DNA of 64,000 nt. Source: Streptomyces sp. NBC_00247. GTDB taxonomy: Bacteria > Actinomycetota > Actinomycetes > Streptomycetales > Streptomycetaceae. The notes beneath the pieces are model-generated. The model had not been told where the DNA came from and searched no databases. It worked only from the letters and a program-made list of their open reading frames with translations. The position numbers and the translations under genes are program-made. Position 1 is the stretch's first letter. Every line of letters starts with the position of its first letter. Positions 43,614 through 51,895 of this stretch are shown here, piece by piece. The DNA lies in NCBI RefSeq assembly GCF_036188265.1, contig NZ_CP108093.1:2480001-2544000 (forward strand). The letters run 5' to 3'.

Positions 43614-44515
43614 GCGATGGTCCTTCCGCAGTCGGGGAGTCCGGCACAGGCCACGTAGTGATCGTCTTCCGCCTGGTGCAGCCCGCCGGTGCCGCCCGGA
43701 TCCGGGGAGCCCCGGTGGTACGCGCAGCTCTCCACCGGTTCCGGCGGGTCCCAGGGGGTGTTGAGCCGGGGCACGGCGGCCAGCAGGGTCCGGGTGTACG
43801 GGTGCAGGGGGTTGCCGAACACCTTCTGGGTGTCGCCGCGTTCCACGACCCGGCCCCGGCGGAGCACCACGGTCCGTTCGGCGAGGTAGGTGCCGAGGGA
43901 GAGGTCGTGGGTGATGTAGAGGACGCCGAGTCCGCGTTCCTTCAGTCCGGCCAGCAGGTTGAGGACGTCGATGCGGGTGGACGCGTCGAGCATGCTGGTG
44001 ATCTCGTCGGCGACGAGGAAGCTCAGGTCGAGCAGGAGGGCGCGGGCGATGAGCAGGCGCTGCAGCTGGCCGCCGCTGAGCTGGTGGGGGTAGCGGCCGA
44101 GTACCTGCCCGGGGTCGAGGCGTACGTCGCGCACGGCCTTTTCGACGCGGTCGGCCCACTCCCGGTCGGGGACGCCGGAGTGGTAGGCGCGGCGGATCAT
44201 GTCGAAGACGCGGTCGGCCTTGAAGACGGGGTTGTAGCAGGAGAAGGGGTCCTGGAAGACGCCCTGGACGCGTCGGTAGAAGTCCTTGCCCGGGCGGACG
44301 GGGGCGCCGTCCAGGGTGAGGCTGCCGCCGGAGATCTGGGTGAGGCCGAGGATCATGCGGCCGATGGTGGACTTGCCGCTGCCGCTCTCCCCGATGAGGG
44401 AGACGACTTCGCCGGGCGCCGCGTCGAAGGAGACCCGGTCGACGGCGGTGACGGAGCCGCCGCCGAAGGCGCCCGCGCGGTAGGTCTTGGTGACTCGGTC
44501 GAGGGTCAGCATCAT
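43610..44515 (-). CDS. ABC transporter ATPase (DppF/OppF-like)
   Basis: The 301-residue nucleotide-binding subunit has Walker A GESGSGKST, the signature LSGGQLQR, a Walker B LSFLVADEITSMLD and His in ITHDLSLG. The C-terminal oligopeptide-transporter extension carries Cys residues (CAYHRGSPDPGG, VACAGLPDCG). It pairs with the ATPase encoded upstream to energise the Opp/Dpp-type importer. The start is one of two adjacent ATGs at 44515 and 44512; the first overlaps the stop of the upstream gene (ATGA). Its own stop overlaps the beta-mannosidase start. Confidence 0.88.
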   Translation of the reverse strand: MMLTLDRVTKTYRAGAFGGGSVTAVDRVSFDAAPGEVVSLIGESGSGKSTIGRMILGLTQISGGSLTLDGAPVRPGKDFYRRVQGVFQDPFSCYNPVFKADRVFDMIRRAYHSGVPDREWADRVEKAVRDVRLDPGQVLGRYPHQLSGGQLQRLLIARALLLDLSFLVADEITSMLDASTRIDVLNLLAGLKERGLGVLYITHDLSLGTYLAERTVVLRRGRVVERGDTQKVFGNPLHPYTRTLLAAVPRLNTPWDPPEPVESCAYHRGSPDPGGTGGLHQAEDDHYVACAGLPDCGRTIA

Positions 44516-45453
44516 GCCTTCCAGCACGCGACGGAGTGACGGGGGGCGATCTCCACGACCGGCGGCTCCTCGGCGCAGCCGGCGTCGGCCAGCGGGCAGC
44601 GGTCGCGGAAGCGGCAGCCGGCCGGCGGGTCGAGGAGCGACGGCGGGGAGCCGGCGATGCCACTGAGCGGGCGGTCGCGGTGGCGGACGCCGACCTCGGG
44701 GAGCGAGCCGAGGAGCATCCGGGTGTACGGGTGGCGGGGTTCGGAGGTCAGGACCCGGGTCGGCGCCTTCTCGGCGAGCTTCCCGGCGTACATCACCATG
44801 ATCGAGTCGGCGATGTGCGAGGTCAGGGCGAGGTCGTGGGTGATGAAGAGCATGCTGGTGACGAGGCCCGCGTCGCGCAGTCCGGTGAGCGCGGTGACGA
44901 CGGCCTTCTGGGTGGAGACGTCGAGGGCGGAGGTGACCTCGTCCGCGATGAGCACCGAGGGGTCGAGCAGCGTGGAGATCACCATGACGGTGCGCTGTTT
45001 CATGCCGCCGGAGAGCTCGATCGGGTAGCGGTCGAGGACGTGTCGCTCCAGGCCCACCAGGTCGAGCCTGCGGTGGAGTTCGGCGGTGTCCACGCTCACT
45101 CCGCGCGAGGCGAGGAGTTCGCGGATCATGCGGCCGATGCGCCGGGTCGGGTTGAGGGCGCTCATCGAGTACTGCGGGACGAGCGAGATCCGGTGGAAGC
45201 GGAAGGCGTTCATCGCCCGGTCGTCGGCGATGGGTACGTCCTCGCCGTCGAGGGTGACGGTGCCGCCGGCGTGCCGCATCCGGCCGTCGAGCCGGATCAG
45301 GGACTTGCCGAGGGTGGTCTTGCCGCAGCCGGACTCGCCCGCCAGGCCCAGGATCTCGCCGTCGGCCACGTCGAAGCCGACGCCGTCCAGCGCCCGGACC
45401 TCGCCGCGCAGGGTGCGGTAGTGGACCCGCAGGTCGGTGACGGTCAGCGTCAT
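44512..45453 (-). CDS. ABC transporter ATPase (DppD/OppD-like)
   Basis: The 313-residue ATPase subunit has Walker A GESGCGKTT, the signature LSGGMKQR, Walker B VLIADEVTSALD and His in FITHDLALT. The C-terminal part has the OppD/DppD Cys-rich segment GCRFRDRCPLADAGC, which in some relatives binds an iron-sulfur cluster. It stands just after the second permease (4 bases apart) and overlaps the other ATPase gene, so all are one operon with the beta-mannosidase. Confidence 0.9.
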   Translation of the reverse strand: MTLTVTDLRVHYRTLRGEVRALDGVGFDVADGEILGLAGESGCGKTTLGKSLIRLDGRMRHAGGTVTLDGEDVPIADDRAMNAFRFHRISLVPQYSMSALNPTRRIGRMIRELLASRGVSVDTAELHRRLDLVGLERHVLDRYPIELSGGMKQRTVMVISTLLDPSVLIADEVTSALDVSTQKAVVTALTGLRDAGLVTSMLFITHDLALTSHIADSIMVMYAGKLAEKAPTRVLTSEPRHPYTRMLLGSLPEVGVRHRDRPLSGIAGSPPSLLDPPAGCRFRDRCPLADAGCAEEPPVVEIAPRHSVACWKA

Positions 45454-45457
45454 GTGC

Positions 45458-46396
45458 TCAGGACTCCCTCAGCTTCGGGTTGAAGACCTCGTCGAGGCCG
45501 ACGTTGGCGACGTAGAGCGCGCCGACGATGGCGGTGATCCCGGCGCCGGGCGGTACGAACCACCACCACATGCCGAGCTGGAGCGCGCTCCACTGCTGGG
45601 CGCTCTGGAGCATCAGGCCGAGCGAGACGCCGCCGGTCGGTCCCAGGCCGATGAAGTCGAGCGAGGAGGCGATGAGGACGGAGCCGCCGAAGAGCAGGAT
45701 GAACATCATGAAGAGGTAGGAGCTCATGTTGGGGGCGATCTCGCGGAACACGATCCGCCAGGTGCCGTTGCCGCTGAGCCGGGCCAGGTCCACGAACTCG
45801 CGGGTGCGCAGGGTGAAGGTCTGCGCCCGGATGGCGCGGGCCGCCCAGGGCCAGGAGGTGAGCCCGATGAACACGCCCTGTACGGGCACGGAGCGCACCC
45901 CGAGGTACGCGTTGATGATGAGCAGCACCGCGAGCGCCGGGATCACCAGCACCACGTTGGTGACCATGGTGAGGAGTTCGTCCAGCACCCCGCCCCGGTA
46001 GCCGGCGAAGAAGCCGACGAGCATCGCGACGACGGCGGCGATGGCGCCGCCGACCGCGCCGACCAGGAAGGTGGCGCGCAGTCCGTGCACGAACTGCGCG
46101 TACACGTCCTGGCCGAAGGTGGTGGTGCCCATCCAGTACGTGGAGTCGGGCGGCGCGGCCTGGGGGCCGCCGTAGGCGTTCGGGTCGGTGGTCTCCAGCA
46201 GCGGTGGGCCGAAGAGCCCCACGGCGAGGAGGAGGGCGACGACGGTGAAGCCGATGAGCAGTTTCGGGTTGCGGACGGCGTAGTGCAGGGTCTCGCGCGC
46301 GGGGCCGACCGCCTTCTTCTCCAGGGGGGTCGCGTTCTCCAGGGGGGTCGCGGCGGGTCCGGTGTCGTTCCCGGCCGGTCCGGGCGGTGCGCTCAT
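45458..46396 (-). CDS. ABC transporter permease (DppC/OppC-like)
   Basis: The 312-residue inner-membrane permease has about six helices. The first follows a polar N-terminus (RNPKLLIGFTVVALLLAVGLFG), and the EAA-type loop facing the ATPase is around FVDLARLSGNGTWRIVFREIAPN. Short repeated PLENATPLE sequence is in the N-terminal tail. The ATG overlaps the stop of the first permease (ATGA at 46393-46396). Confidence 0.9.
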   Translation of the reverse strand: MSAPPGPAGNDTGPAATPLENATPLEKKAVGPARETLHYAVRNPKLLIGFTVVALLLAVGLFGPPLLETTDPNAYGGPQAAPPDSTYWMGTTTFGQDVYAQFVHGLRATFLVGAVGGAIAAVVAMLVGFFAGYRGGVLDELLTMVTNVVLVIPALAVLLIINAYLGVRSVPVQGVFIGLTSWPWAARAIRAQTFTLRTREFVDLARLSGNGTWRIVFREIAPNMSSYLFMMFILLFGGSVLIASSLDFIGLGPTGGVSLGLMLQSAQQWSALQLGMWWWFVPPGAGITAIVGALYVANVGLDEVFNPKLRES

Positions 46397-47388
46397 GACT
46401 GGCCTCCTGCCATGCCGGTACGGGTGCGGGGGTCCACGAGGACGTACACGACGTCGATGACGAAGTTGGCGATCAGCACGCCGATGACGATGAAGAGGAA
46501 GGCGCCCTGGAGCAGGAAGAAGTCCTGGTTCTGGATGGCGGCGAGGATGAGCGAGCCGAGCCCGGGATAGGCGAAGACGATCTCGGTGACCAGCGCGCCG
46601 GCGACCAGTACTCCCAATTGCAGCGCCAGACCCGTGACTTGGGGCAGCACCGCGTTGCGGAACGCGTAGCGCCGGATGAGCCGCTGGGGTGCGCCGAGAG
46701 CGGAGAGGTACGAGGAGTAGTCGGACTCCAGCTCGTAGATGATCATGTTGCGCATGCCGATGGCCCAGCCGCCGAGCGCGACGAGGAAGAGCGACAGGAA
46801 CGGCAGGACCCAGTGGTGCGCCAGGTCGGCCACGAAGTCGAGGGTCCAGCTGGGCTGGATGTCCAGGCTGTAGCCGCCGGAGATCGGGAACCATCCGGCC
46901 TTCGAGCCGAGGGCCCAGGCGAGGATCACGGCGATCCACATGTACGGCATCGCGGTCAGCAGATAGCCCGCCGGGAGCACGGTGTTGTCGAGCACCTTGC
47001 GGCGGGCGGCGAGCGCGCCCGCCCAGTTGCCGACGATCCAGCTGAGCAGCACCGCCGGGACCATCAGCCCCAGGGTGTACGGGAGCGCGTCGAGCAGTAC
47101 GTCGGAGACGGGCGTCGGGAACACCCAGACGGAGATCCCGAAGTCGCCCGTGAGCAGGGAGCCCCAGAAGTGCAGGTACTGCTGCCAGACGGGTTCGTCG
47201 AAGCCGAAGAGGTTGTTGTAGTAGGCGTGCATCGCCTCGGCGGCCTCCGGCTGGGAGACGCGCGCGCGGGAGACCATGGAGGCGACCGGGTCGCCCGGCA
47301 TGAAGCGCGGGATCATCCAGTTGACGGTGACGGCGACGACGAAGGTCAGCGCGTAGACCAGGAGTTTACGGGCGAAGTAGCGGCGCAA
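46393..47388 (-). CDS. ABC transporter permease (DppB/OppB-like)
   Basis: The 331-residue permease begins with a membrane helix (RKLLVYALTFVVAVTVNWMIP), then FMPGDPV as in DppB/OppB. Five further helices follow, and the EAA loop is around YLSALGAPQRLIRRYAFRNAVLPQ. It pairs with the DppC-like permease. It is preceded by the binding-protein gene 200 bases upstream, a gap long enough for extra regulation between the two. Confidence 0.9.
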   Translation of the reverse strand: MRRYFARKLLVYALTFVVAVTVNWMIPRFMPGDPVASMVSRARVSQPEAAEAMHAYYNNLFGFDEPVWQQYLHFWGSLLTGDFGISVWVFPTPVSDVLLDALPYTLGLMVPAVLLSWIVGNWAGALAARRKVLDNTVLPAGYLLTAMPYMWIAVILAWALGSKAGWFPISGGYSLDIQPSWTLDFVADLAHHWVLPFLSLFLVALGGWAIGMRNMIIYELESDYSSYLSALGAPQRLIRRYAFRNAVLPQVTGLALQLGVLVAGALVTEIVFAYPGLGSLILAAIQNQDFFLLQGAFLFIVIGVLIANFVIDVVYVLVDPRTRTGMAGGQS

Positions 47389-47588
47389 GGGAGCTCCCGT
47401 CGGGGTGCCCCGCCGGGCGCGCGCGTGTCAGGGCGGCGCACCCGGCGGGACGGTCTGGGGGCCGGACGGCGGCAAGGGGGCCGGGCGGCTGGAGGGGGCG
47501 GCCGTCCGCGCGAGAGTGGCGGACGTCCGCGCGGAGGGGGCCGGTACGGGAGCCCGTGGGACCTCCCGTACCGGTCCTGCGGCGGGGG

Positions 47589-49319
47589 CTACTTCGCCGG
47601 CTTGAGCTGGGTCAGCATCTCGAAGCCGCCCATCTCCAGCCAGTTGCGCCAGAGCGCCGGGGCGTAGGTGGGCGCTCCCGGCTCGTCCGAGGGCCAGTTG
47701 GTCCAGGTGCCGGTGGTGGACTGCGACCAGAGGCCGTTGTACCAGAGCGGGATGATCGGCATCTCGTCCAGCTGGATCTTCTGGAGCTTGCCCGTCACCG
47801 CCTTCATCCCGGCCGCGTCGTCGGTCGGCACCGCGCCGAGCTGCTGGACCAGATCCCACGCCCGCTGGTTCTCGTACCGTCCGAAGTTCACCGTGTTCTG
47901 CTGCTTCTGGACGGGGAGTTGGAACATGTACTCGTAGTACGTCCACGGAGTGTTGGACAGCTGGCGGTCGTTGTTGATGACCAGGTCGAAGTCGCCCTTG
48001 GCACGCTGCTCGCTGAGCGCGTTCTGGTCGGGGAACTCGGTGGTCACCGAGATGCCCGCGGACTTGGCGCCTGCGGCGATGACCTTGGCGGCCTCCATCC
48101 AGTCGGTCCAGCCGGTGGGCACGGCCAGTTTGAGGCTGATCTTCGAGCCGTCCTTGTTCTCGACGAGCCCGTCGCCGTCGGTGTCCCGGTACCCGGCGTC
48201 GGCGAGGATCTTCTTGGCGCCCGCCGTGTCGTGGGAGAACCCGTCCGAGGCCACCACGCCCTTGTCGATGTAACTGTCCCACTGCGGGAGCAGGCCGGTC
48301 GGGTCGGCCTTCTTGACCAGGTCGCCGTAGACGCCCTTCACGATCTTGTCGATGTCCACGGAGGCGGCGAGCGCCTTGCGGAAGGCGGCGTCGTCCAGGG
48401 GCTTGCGGGTGGTGTTGGGCACCAGCCAGGCGGTGTTGGCGGAGAGCATGTAGGGCGGCTGGTCGTAGTACGAGACGACCTTCTTGGCCTTGACCAGCGA
48501 GGAGGCGCCGGGCAGGAAGTTGTTGCTCAGGTCGAGCTGCCCCTGTCCGAGCTGGCCGATGACGACCTCGTTGCTCGGGTTGGAGACGTCCACGATGTAG
48601 CGCGGCGCGGGCGTCATGCCGAGCGCCTTCGTGCCCCACCAGGTGTCGCGGCGCTGCCAGACCACCCGGTCCTGGGACTTGCTCTTGAGGGTGTACGCCC
48701 CGCTGCCGACCGGCTTGTCGTTGACCCCGTTGAGGATCTCCTCCTCGGACCGGCCGCTCCACACGTGTTCGGGGACGATCGCCCGGCCGTAGAGGGTGAA
48801 GTCCCACTCCTGGTAGTGGGCCGTCTTGAAGGTGAAGCGGACGGTCGTGTCGTCCACCGCCTCGGCACCGGAGAGCCAGCTCCACAGCGAGTGGAAGGAG
48901 GAGGCCTCGATCTTGCCGAGGCCGTAGGAGTACGCGACGTCCTTGGCGGTGAGCGGCTCGCCGTCGGACCAGGTGATCCCGGGCCGCAGCTTCGCCTCGT
49001 AGGTCTTCGCGTCCTTCCAGGCGCCGGACTCGGCGAGCCAGGGGGTCAGCTTCCCGGCGTTGGGGTCGAAGTGGAAGAGCGTCTCGTAGACCAGCCCCTT
49101 GGTGCCGGTGGCGTGGTCCCAGTCGCGCAGCGGGTTGTAGTTGGCCGGCGGCCCCCACTGCGTACCGGTGGTGTAGAGCGTCTCGTCGCGCGGTAACGCC
49201 CCGCCCTTCGCGCCGCCCGCACCCTTGCCCGTCGCCGGGCTCCCTCCGGTGCACGCGGTGGCGGTGAGCGCGATCACGGCGAGTGCGGTGGCGATCCGCA
49301 CCCGGATACCCGTCCTCAT
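47589..49319 (-). CDS. Lipoprotein substrate-binding protein of the Opp/Dpp-type transporter
   Basis: The 576-residue SBP_bac_5 protein is tethered by a lipid on Cys 23 (signal ALAVIALTATAC). It has the family GITWSDGEPLTAKDVAYSYG and PVGSGAYTLKSK sequences. This fold binds peptides in many bacteria but also cello- or manno-oligosaccharides in several known cases; the beta-mannosidase in the same operon favours a sugar. Leu 42 is encoded by TTA (49194-49196), the codon read by tRNA-Leu(UAA), so its expression may depend on bldA. The start at 49319 gives MRTGIRVRIA. A LacI-type operator lies about 100 bases upstream. Confidence 0.88.
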   Translation of the reverse strand: MRTGIRVRIATALAVIALTATACTGGSPATGKGAGGAKGGALPRDETLYTTGTQWGPPANYNPLRDWDHATGTKGLVYETLFHFDPNAGKLTPWLAESGAWKDAKTYEAKLRPGITWSDGEPLTAKDVAYSYGLGKIEASSFHSLWSWLSGAEAVDDTTVRFTFKTAHYQEWDFTLYGRAIVPEHVWSGRSEEEILNGVNDKPVGSGAYTLKSKSQDRVVWQRRDTWWGTKALGMTPAPRYIVDVSNPSNEVVIGQLGQGQLDLSNNFLPGASSLVKAKKVVSYYDQPPYMLSANTAWLVPNTTRKPLDDAAFRKALAASVDIDKIVKGVYGDLVKKADPTGLLPQWDSYIDKGVVASDGFSHDTAGAKKILADAGYRDTDGDGLVENKDGSKISLKLAVPTGWTDWMEAAKVIAAGAKSAGISVTTEFPDQNALSEQRAKGDFDLVINNDRQLSNTPWTYYEYMFQLPVQKQQNTVNFGRYENQRAWDLVQQLGAVPTDDAAGMKAVTGKLQKIQLDEMPIIPLWYNGLWSQSTTGTWTNWPSDEPGAPTYAPALWRNWLEMGGFEMLTQLKPAK

Positions 49320-49414
49320 AGCCCTTCCTCTCCCCGCCGTCCCTGCGAGCGGAGTCACTGAACCGGGTAAGTGCCGTGAAGGTATGGGGGCCCAGAGGCG
49401 CTGTCAAGGCTTTG

Positions 49415-49428
49415 CGGGAGCGCTCCCA
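49415..49428. promoter_or_regulatory. LacI/CebR-type operator
   Basis: CGGGAGCGCTCCCA contains the perfect palindrome GGGAGCGCTCCC (49416-49427) and matches 13 of 14 bases of the CebR operator TGGGAGCGCTCCCA as remembered. It lies between the binding-protein and regulator genes and could repress both. Confidence 0.78.
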
Positions 49429-49537
49429 CCCTTGCCGCGTAGGGGAGTTGACGGTACGTTCGAGACAAACGGAAGGGGATTCGAGGGCGCCCGTAAGGGG
49501 TGGGGGCGCGGCGATGCGGAAGGGAGCAGGAGCTACG

Positions 49538-50614
49538 ATGCCGGTCGATGCGAACCGGTTAAGCGAGGTCCCTTTGCCCAAGAACCGCCCGACGATCGCC
49601 GACATCGCGCTCCGCGCCGGGGTCTCCAAGGTCGCGGTGTCCTACGCGCTCAACGACCGTCCGGGGGTGTCCCCCGCCACGCGTGCCACCATCAAGGCCA
49701 TCGCCGAGGAGATCGGCTGGCGGCCCAACAGCGCGGCCCGCGCGCTCACCCGCGCCCGCGCGGACACGGTCGGCCTCGCGCTCTCCCGCCCCGCCCGGAT
49801 GCTCGGGGTGGAGCCGTTCTTCATGGAACTGATCAGCGGGATCGAGAGCGAACTCTCGGACGGCGGGTGCGCGTTGCTGCTCCAGATGGTGAGCGGTCCG
49901 GCGCACGAACTGGAGGTGTACCGGCGCTGGTGGGGCGAGGGCCGGGTGGACGGCGTGTTCCTCGCCGATCTGCGCGGGAGGAGCGCCGTCCACGGCGAAC
50001 CTGACCCGCGCGTCACGGGGGTCGCCGGGCTCGGTCTCCCGGCCGTCGCGATCGGCCACCCCTCGGCGGCCGGTGCGCTGGCGGCGGTCTGGTCCGACGA
50101 CGCGGCGGCGCTCCACGACACCCTGACGTACCTGCACGCGCTCGGCCACCGCCGGGTGGCCCGCGTCGCCGGGCTGGCGGAGCTGGCGCACACCCGGCTC
50201 CGCGACCGGGAACAGCACCGCGCGTGCGCCGAACTCGGCCTGGAGGCACCGGTGGTGGTGCACACCGACTACTCCGGGGACGAGGGCGCGCACGCGACCC
50301 GGCGGCTCGTCAGCGCACCCGACCGGCCCACCGCGATCATCTACGACAACGACATCATGGCCGTCGCGGGGCTCTCCGTCGCCCAGGAGATGGGGCTGGA
50401 CGTACCCGCCGACCTCTCGCTCGTCGCCTGGGACGACTCGCAGCTCTCGCAGGTGGTCCGGCCGCCGCTGACCGCGCTGCGGCGGGACATCCCGGCGTAC
50501 GGGGCGCTGGCCGCGCGCACCCTGCTGACGCTGATCGCGGAGGGTGCCGCCGAGTGCCGCCAGGAGACGACCGCCCGTCTCGTACCGCGCGGCTCGACGG
50601 CACCGCCGCGCTGA
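49538..50614 (+). CDS. LacI-family transcriptional regulator
   Basis: The 358-residue repressor has a helix-turn-helix and hinge helix (PTIADIALRAGVSKVAVSYAL through NSAARALTRARA), then a periplasmic-binding-protein-like sugar-sensing domain (IDGI-type core, AIIYDNDIMAVAGL, VAWDDSQLSQ). With the CebR-like operator 110 bases upstream it should control the divergent sugar operon and itself. The ATG at 49538 has AGGAG; codon 8 is then TTA (49559-49561). If translation began at the TTG at 49574 (MPKNRPTIAD), the TTA would be outside the gene. Effector sugar unknown. Confidence 0.87.
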   Translation: MPVDANRLSEVPLPKNRPTIADIALRAGVSKVAVSYALNDRPGVSPATRATIKAIAEEIGWRPNSAARALTRARADTVGLALSRPARMLGVEPFFMELISGIESELSDGGCALLLQMVSGPAHELEVYRRWWGEGRVDGVFLADLRGRSAVHGEPDPRVTGVAGLGLPAVAIGHPSAAGALAAVWSDDAAALHDTLTYLHALGHRRVARVAGLAELAHTRLRDREQHRACAELGLEAPVVVHTDYSGDEGAHATRRLVSAPDRPTAIIYDNDIMAVAGLSVAQEMGLDVPADLSLVAWDDSQLSQVVRPPLTALRRDIPAYGALAARTLLTLIAEGAAECRQETTARLVPRGSTAPPR

Positions 50615-50652
50615 CCGGCGCGCTGACCGGGCGTGCTGACCGGGCGTGCCGA

Positions 50653-50722
50653 TCTGCGGCCGACCGGCGGCCGACCGGCACGCGATGTCTGCGGCCGACC
50701 GGCGGCTGACCGGCACGCGATC
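50653..50722. repeat. 35-base direct repeat in the LacI-ABC intergenic region
   Basis: Copy one is 50653-50687 and copy two 50688-50722, differing at two bases. They are rich in CGACCGGC subunits. The surrounding gap (50615-51015) is G/C-rich with the promoter of the downstream ABC gene somewhere before 51000; no gene is seen. Confidence 0.78.
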
Positions 50723-51015
50723 CGCGGCCGGTCTTCGCCTGACCTGCCGGAACGCGGCGCGGTCCCGGAGGCGTACCGGCTGCGGGGATGTCATACCGGA
50801 GGAGGAGGCGGGTCCCGCCCCGGTGCGACTCAAGTCGGCACCCGAACGGGCACGGGGACTGACGACCGGGGCGTGGGGGACACGGAGGATGTAGGAGTCC
50901 CCTGAGACCTCCGGGTGCCGTCGGCCCTGTCGGCCGCGCGGTCGGTCCGGTCACGGGGGCGTCCGGCCCCGCGGCCCCCCGGCTTTCCACCCCCGTGTCC
51001 CTCAGGAGCGTCCCT

Positions 51016-51786
51016 GTGACCACCGCACCCCCCGTCCCCCGTGCCACCGGAGTCGCCGCGCGCGCCACGGAGCTGTCGAAGGTCTACGGCCAGGGCGAGA
51101 CCCGGGTGGTCGCCCTGGACCGGGTCTCCGTCGACTTCCCGCAAGGCGAGTTCACCGCGATCATGGGGCCGTCCGGCTCCGGCAAGTCCACGCTGATGCA
51201 CTGCGTGGCCGGGCTCGACACCTTCAGCTCCGGGTCGGTGCGGATCGGCGAGACCGAGCTCGGGTCGCTCAAGGACAAGCAGCTCACCCAGCTCCGCCGG
51301 GACAAGATCGGATTCATCTTCCAGGCGTTCAACCTGCTGCCGACGCTGACCGCGCTGGAGAACATCACGCTGCCGATGGACATCGCGGGCCGCAAGCCCG
51401 ACGCCGCCTGGCTCCAGCGGGTCATCGACATGATCGGGCTCGCGGACCGGCTGAAGCACCGCCCGACGCAGCTCTCCGGCGGCCAGCAGCAGCGCGTCGC
51501 GGTCGCCCGCGCCCTGGCGTCCCAGCCCGAGATCATCTTCGGCGACGAGCCGACCGGAAACCTCGACTCGCGGTCCGGCGCGGAGGTCCTGGGCTTCCTG
51601 CGCAACTCCGTACGCGAGCTGGGCCAGACCGTCGTGATGGTGACCCACGACGCGGTCGCCGCCTCCTACGCGGACCGGGTGATCTTCCTCGCGGACGGCG
51701 CGGTCGTCGACGAGATGGCGCGGCCCACGGCCGACGGCGTGCTGGACCGGATGAAGGCGTTCGACGCCAAGGGCCGCACCAGCTGA
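51016..51786 (+). CDS. ABC transporter ATPase (MacB/LolD-like)
   Basis: The 256-residue ATPase has Walker A GPSGSGKST, Q-loop IFQAFNLLP, signature LSGGQQQRVAVARAL, Walker B IIFGDEPTGNLD and His in VTHDAVAAS, all as in the MacB/LolD/FtsE class. It works with the FtsX-like permease encoded 110 bases downstream, probably in envelope transport or signalling rather than nutrient uptake. The GTG at 51016 has AGGAG 8 nt upstream. Confidence 0.9.
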   Translation: MTTAPPVPRATGVAARATELSKVYGQGETRVVALDRVSVDFPQGEFTAIMGPSGSGKSTLMHCVAGLDTFSSGSVRIGETELGSLKDKQLTQLRRDKIGFIFQAFNLLPTLTALENITLPMDIAGRKPDAAWLQRVIDMIGLADRLKHRPTQLSGGQQQRVAVARALASQPEIIFGDEPTGNLDSRSGAEVLGFLRNSVRELGQTVVMVTHDAVAASYADRVIFLADGAVVDEMARPTADGVLDRMKAFDAKGRTS

Positions 51787-51895
51787 CCCGGGGCCGGGCC
51801 CACCCGCGGCCCGGGCCCGTACTCCGTTCCGCCCCCGTCCCCGGGCGTGCCTCGCCCTCCCCCGGTCCTCCCGGACCTCATCCCAGGACACACAC

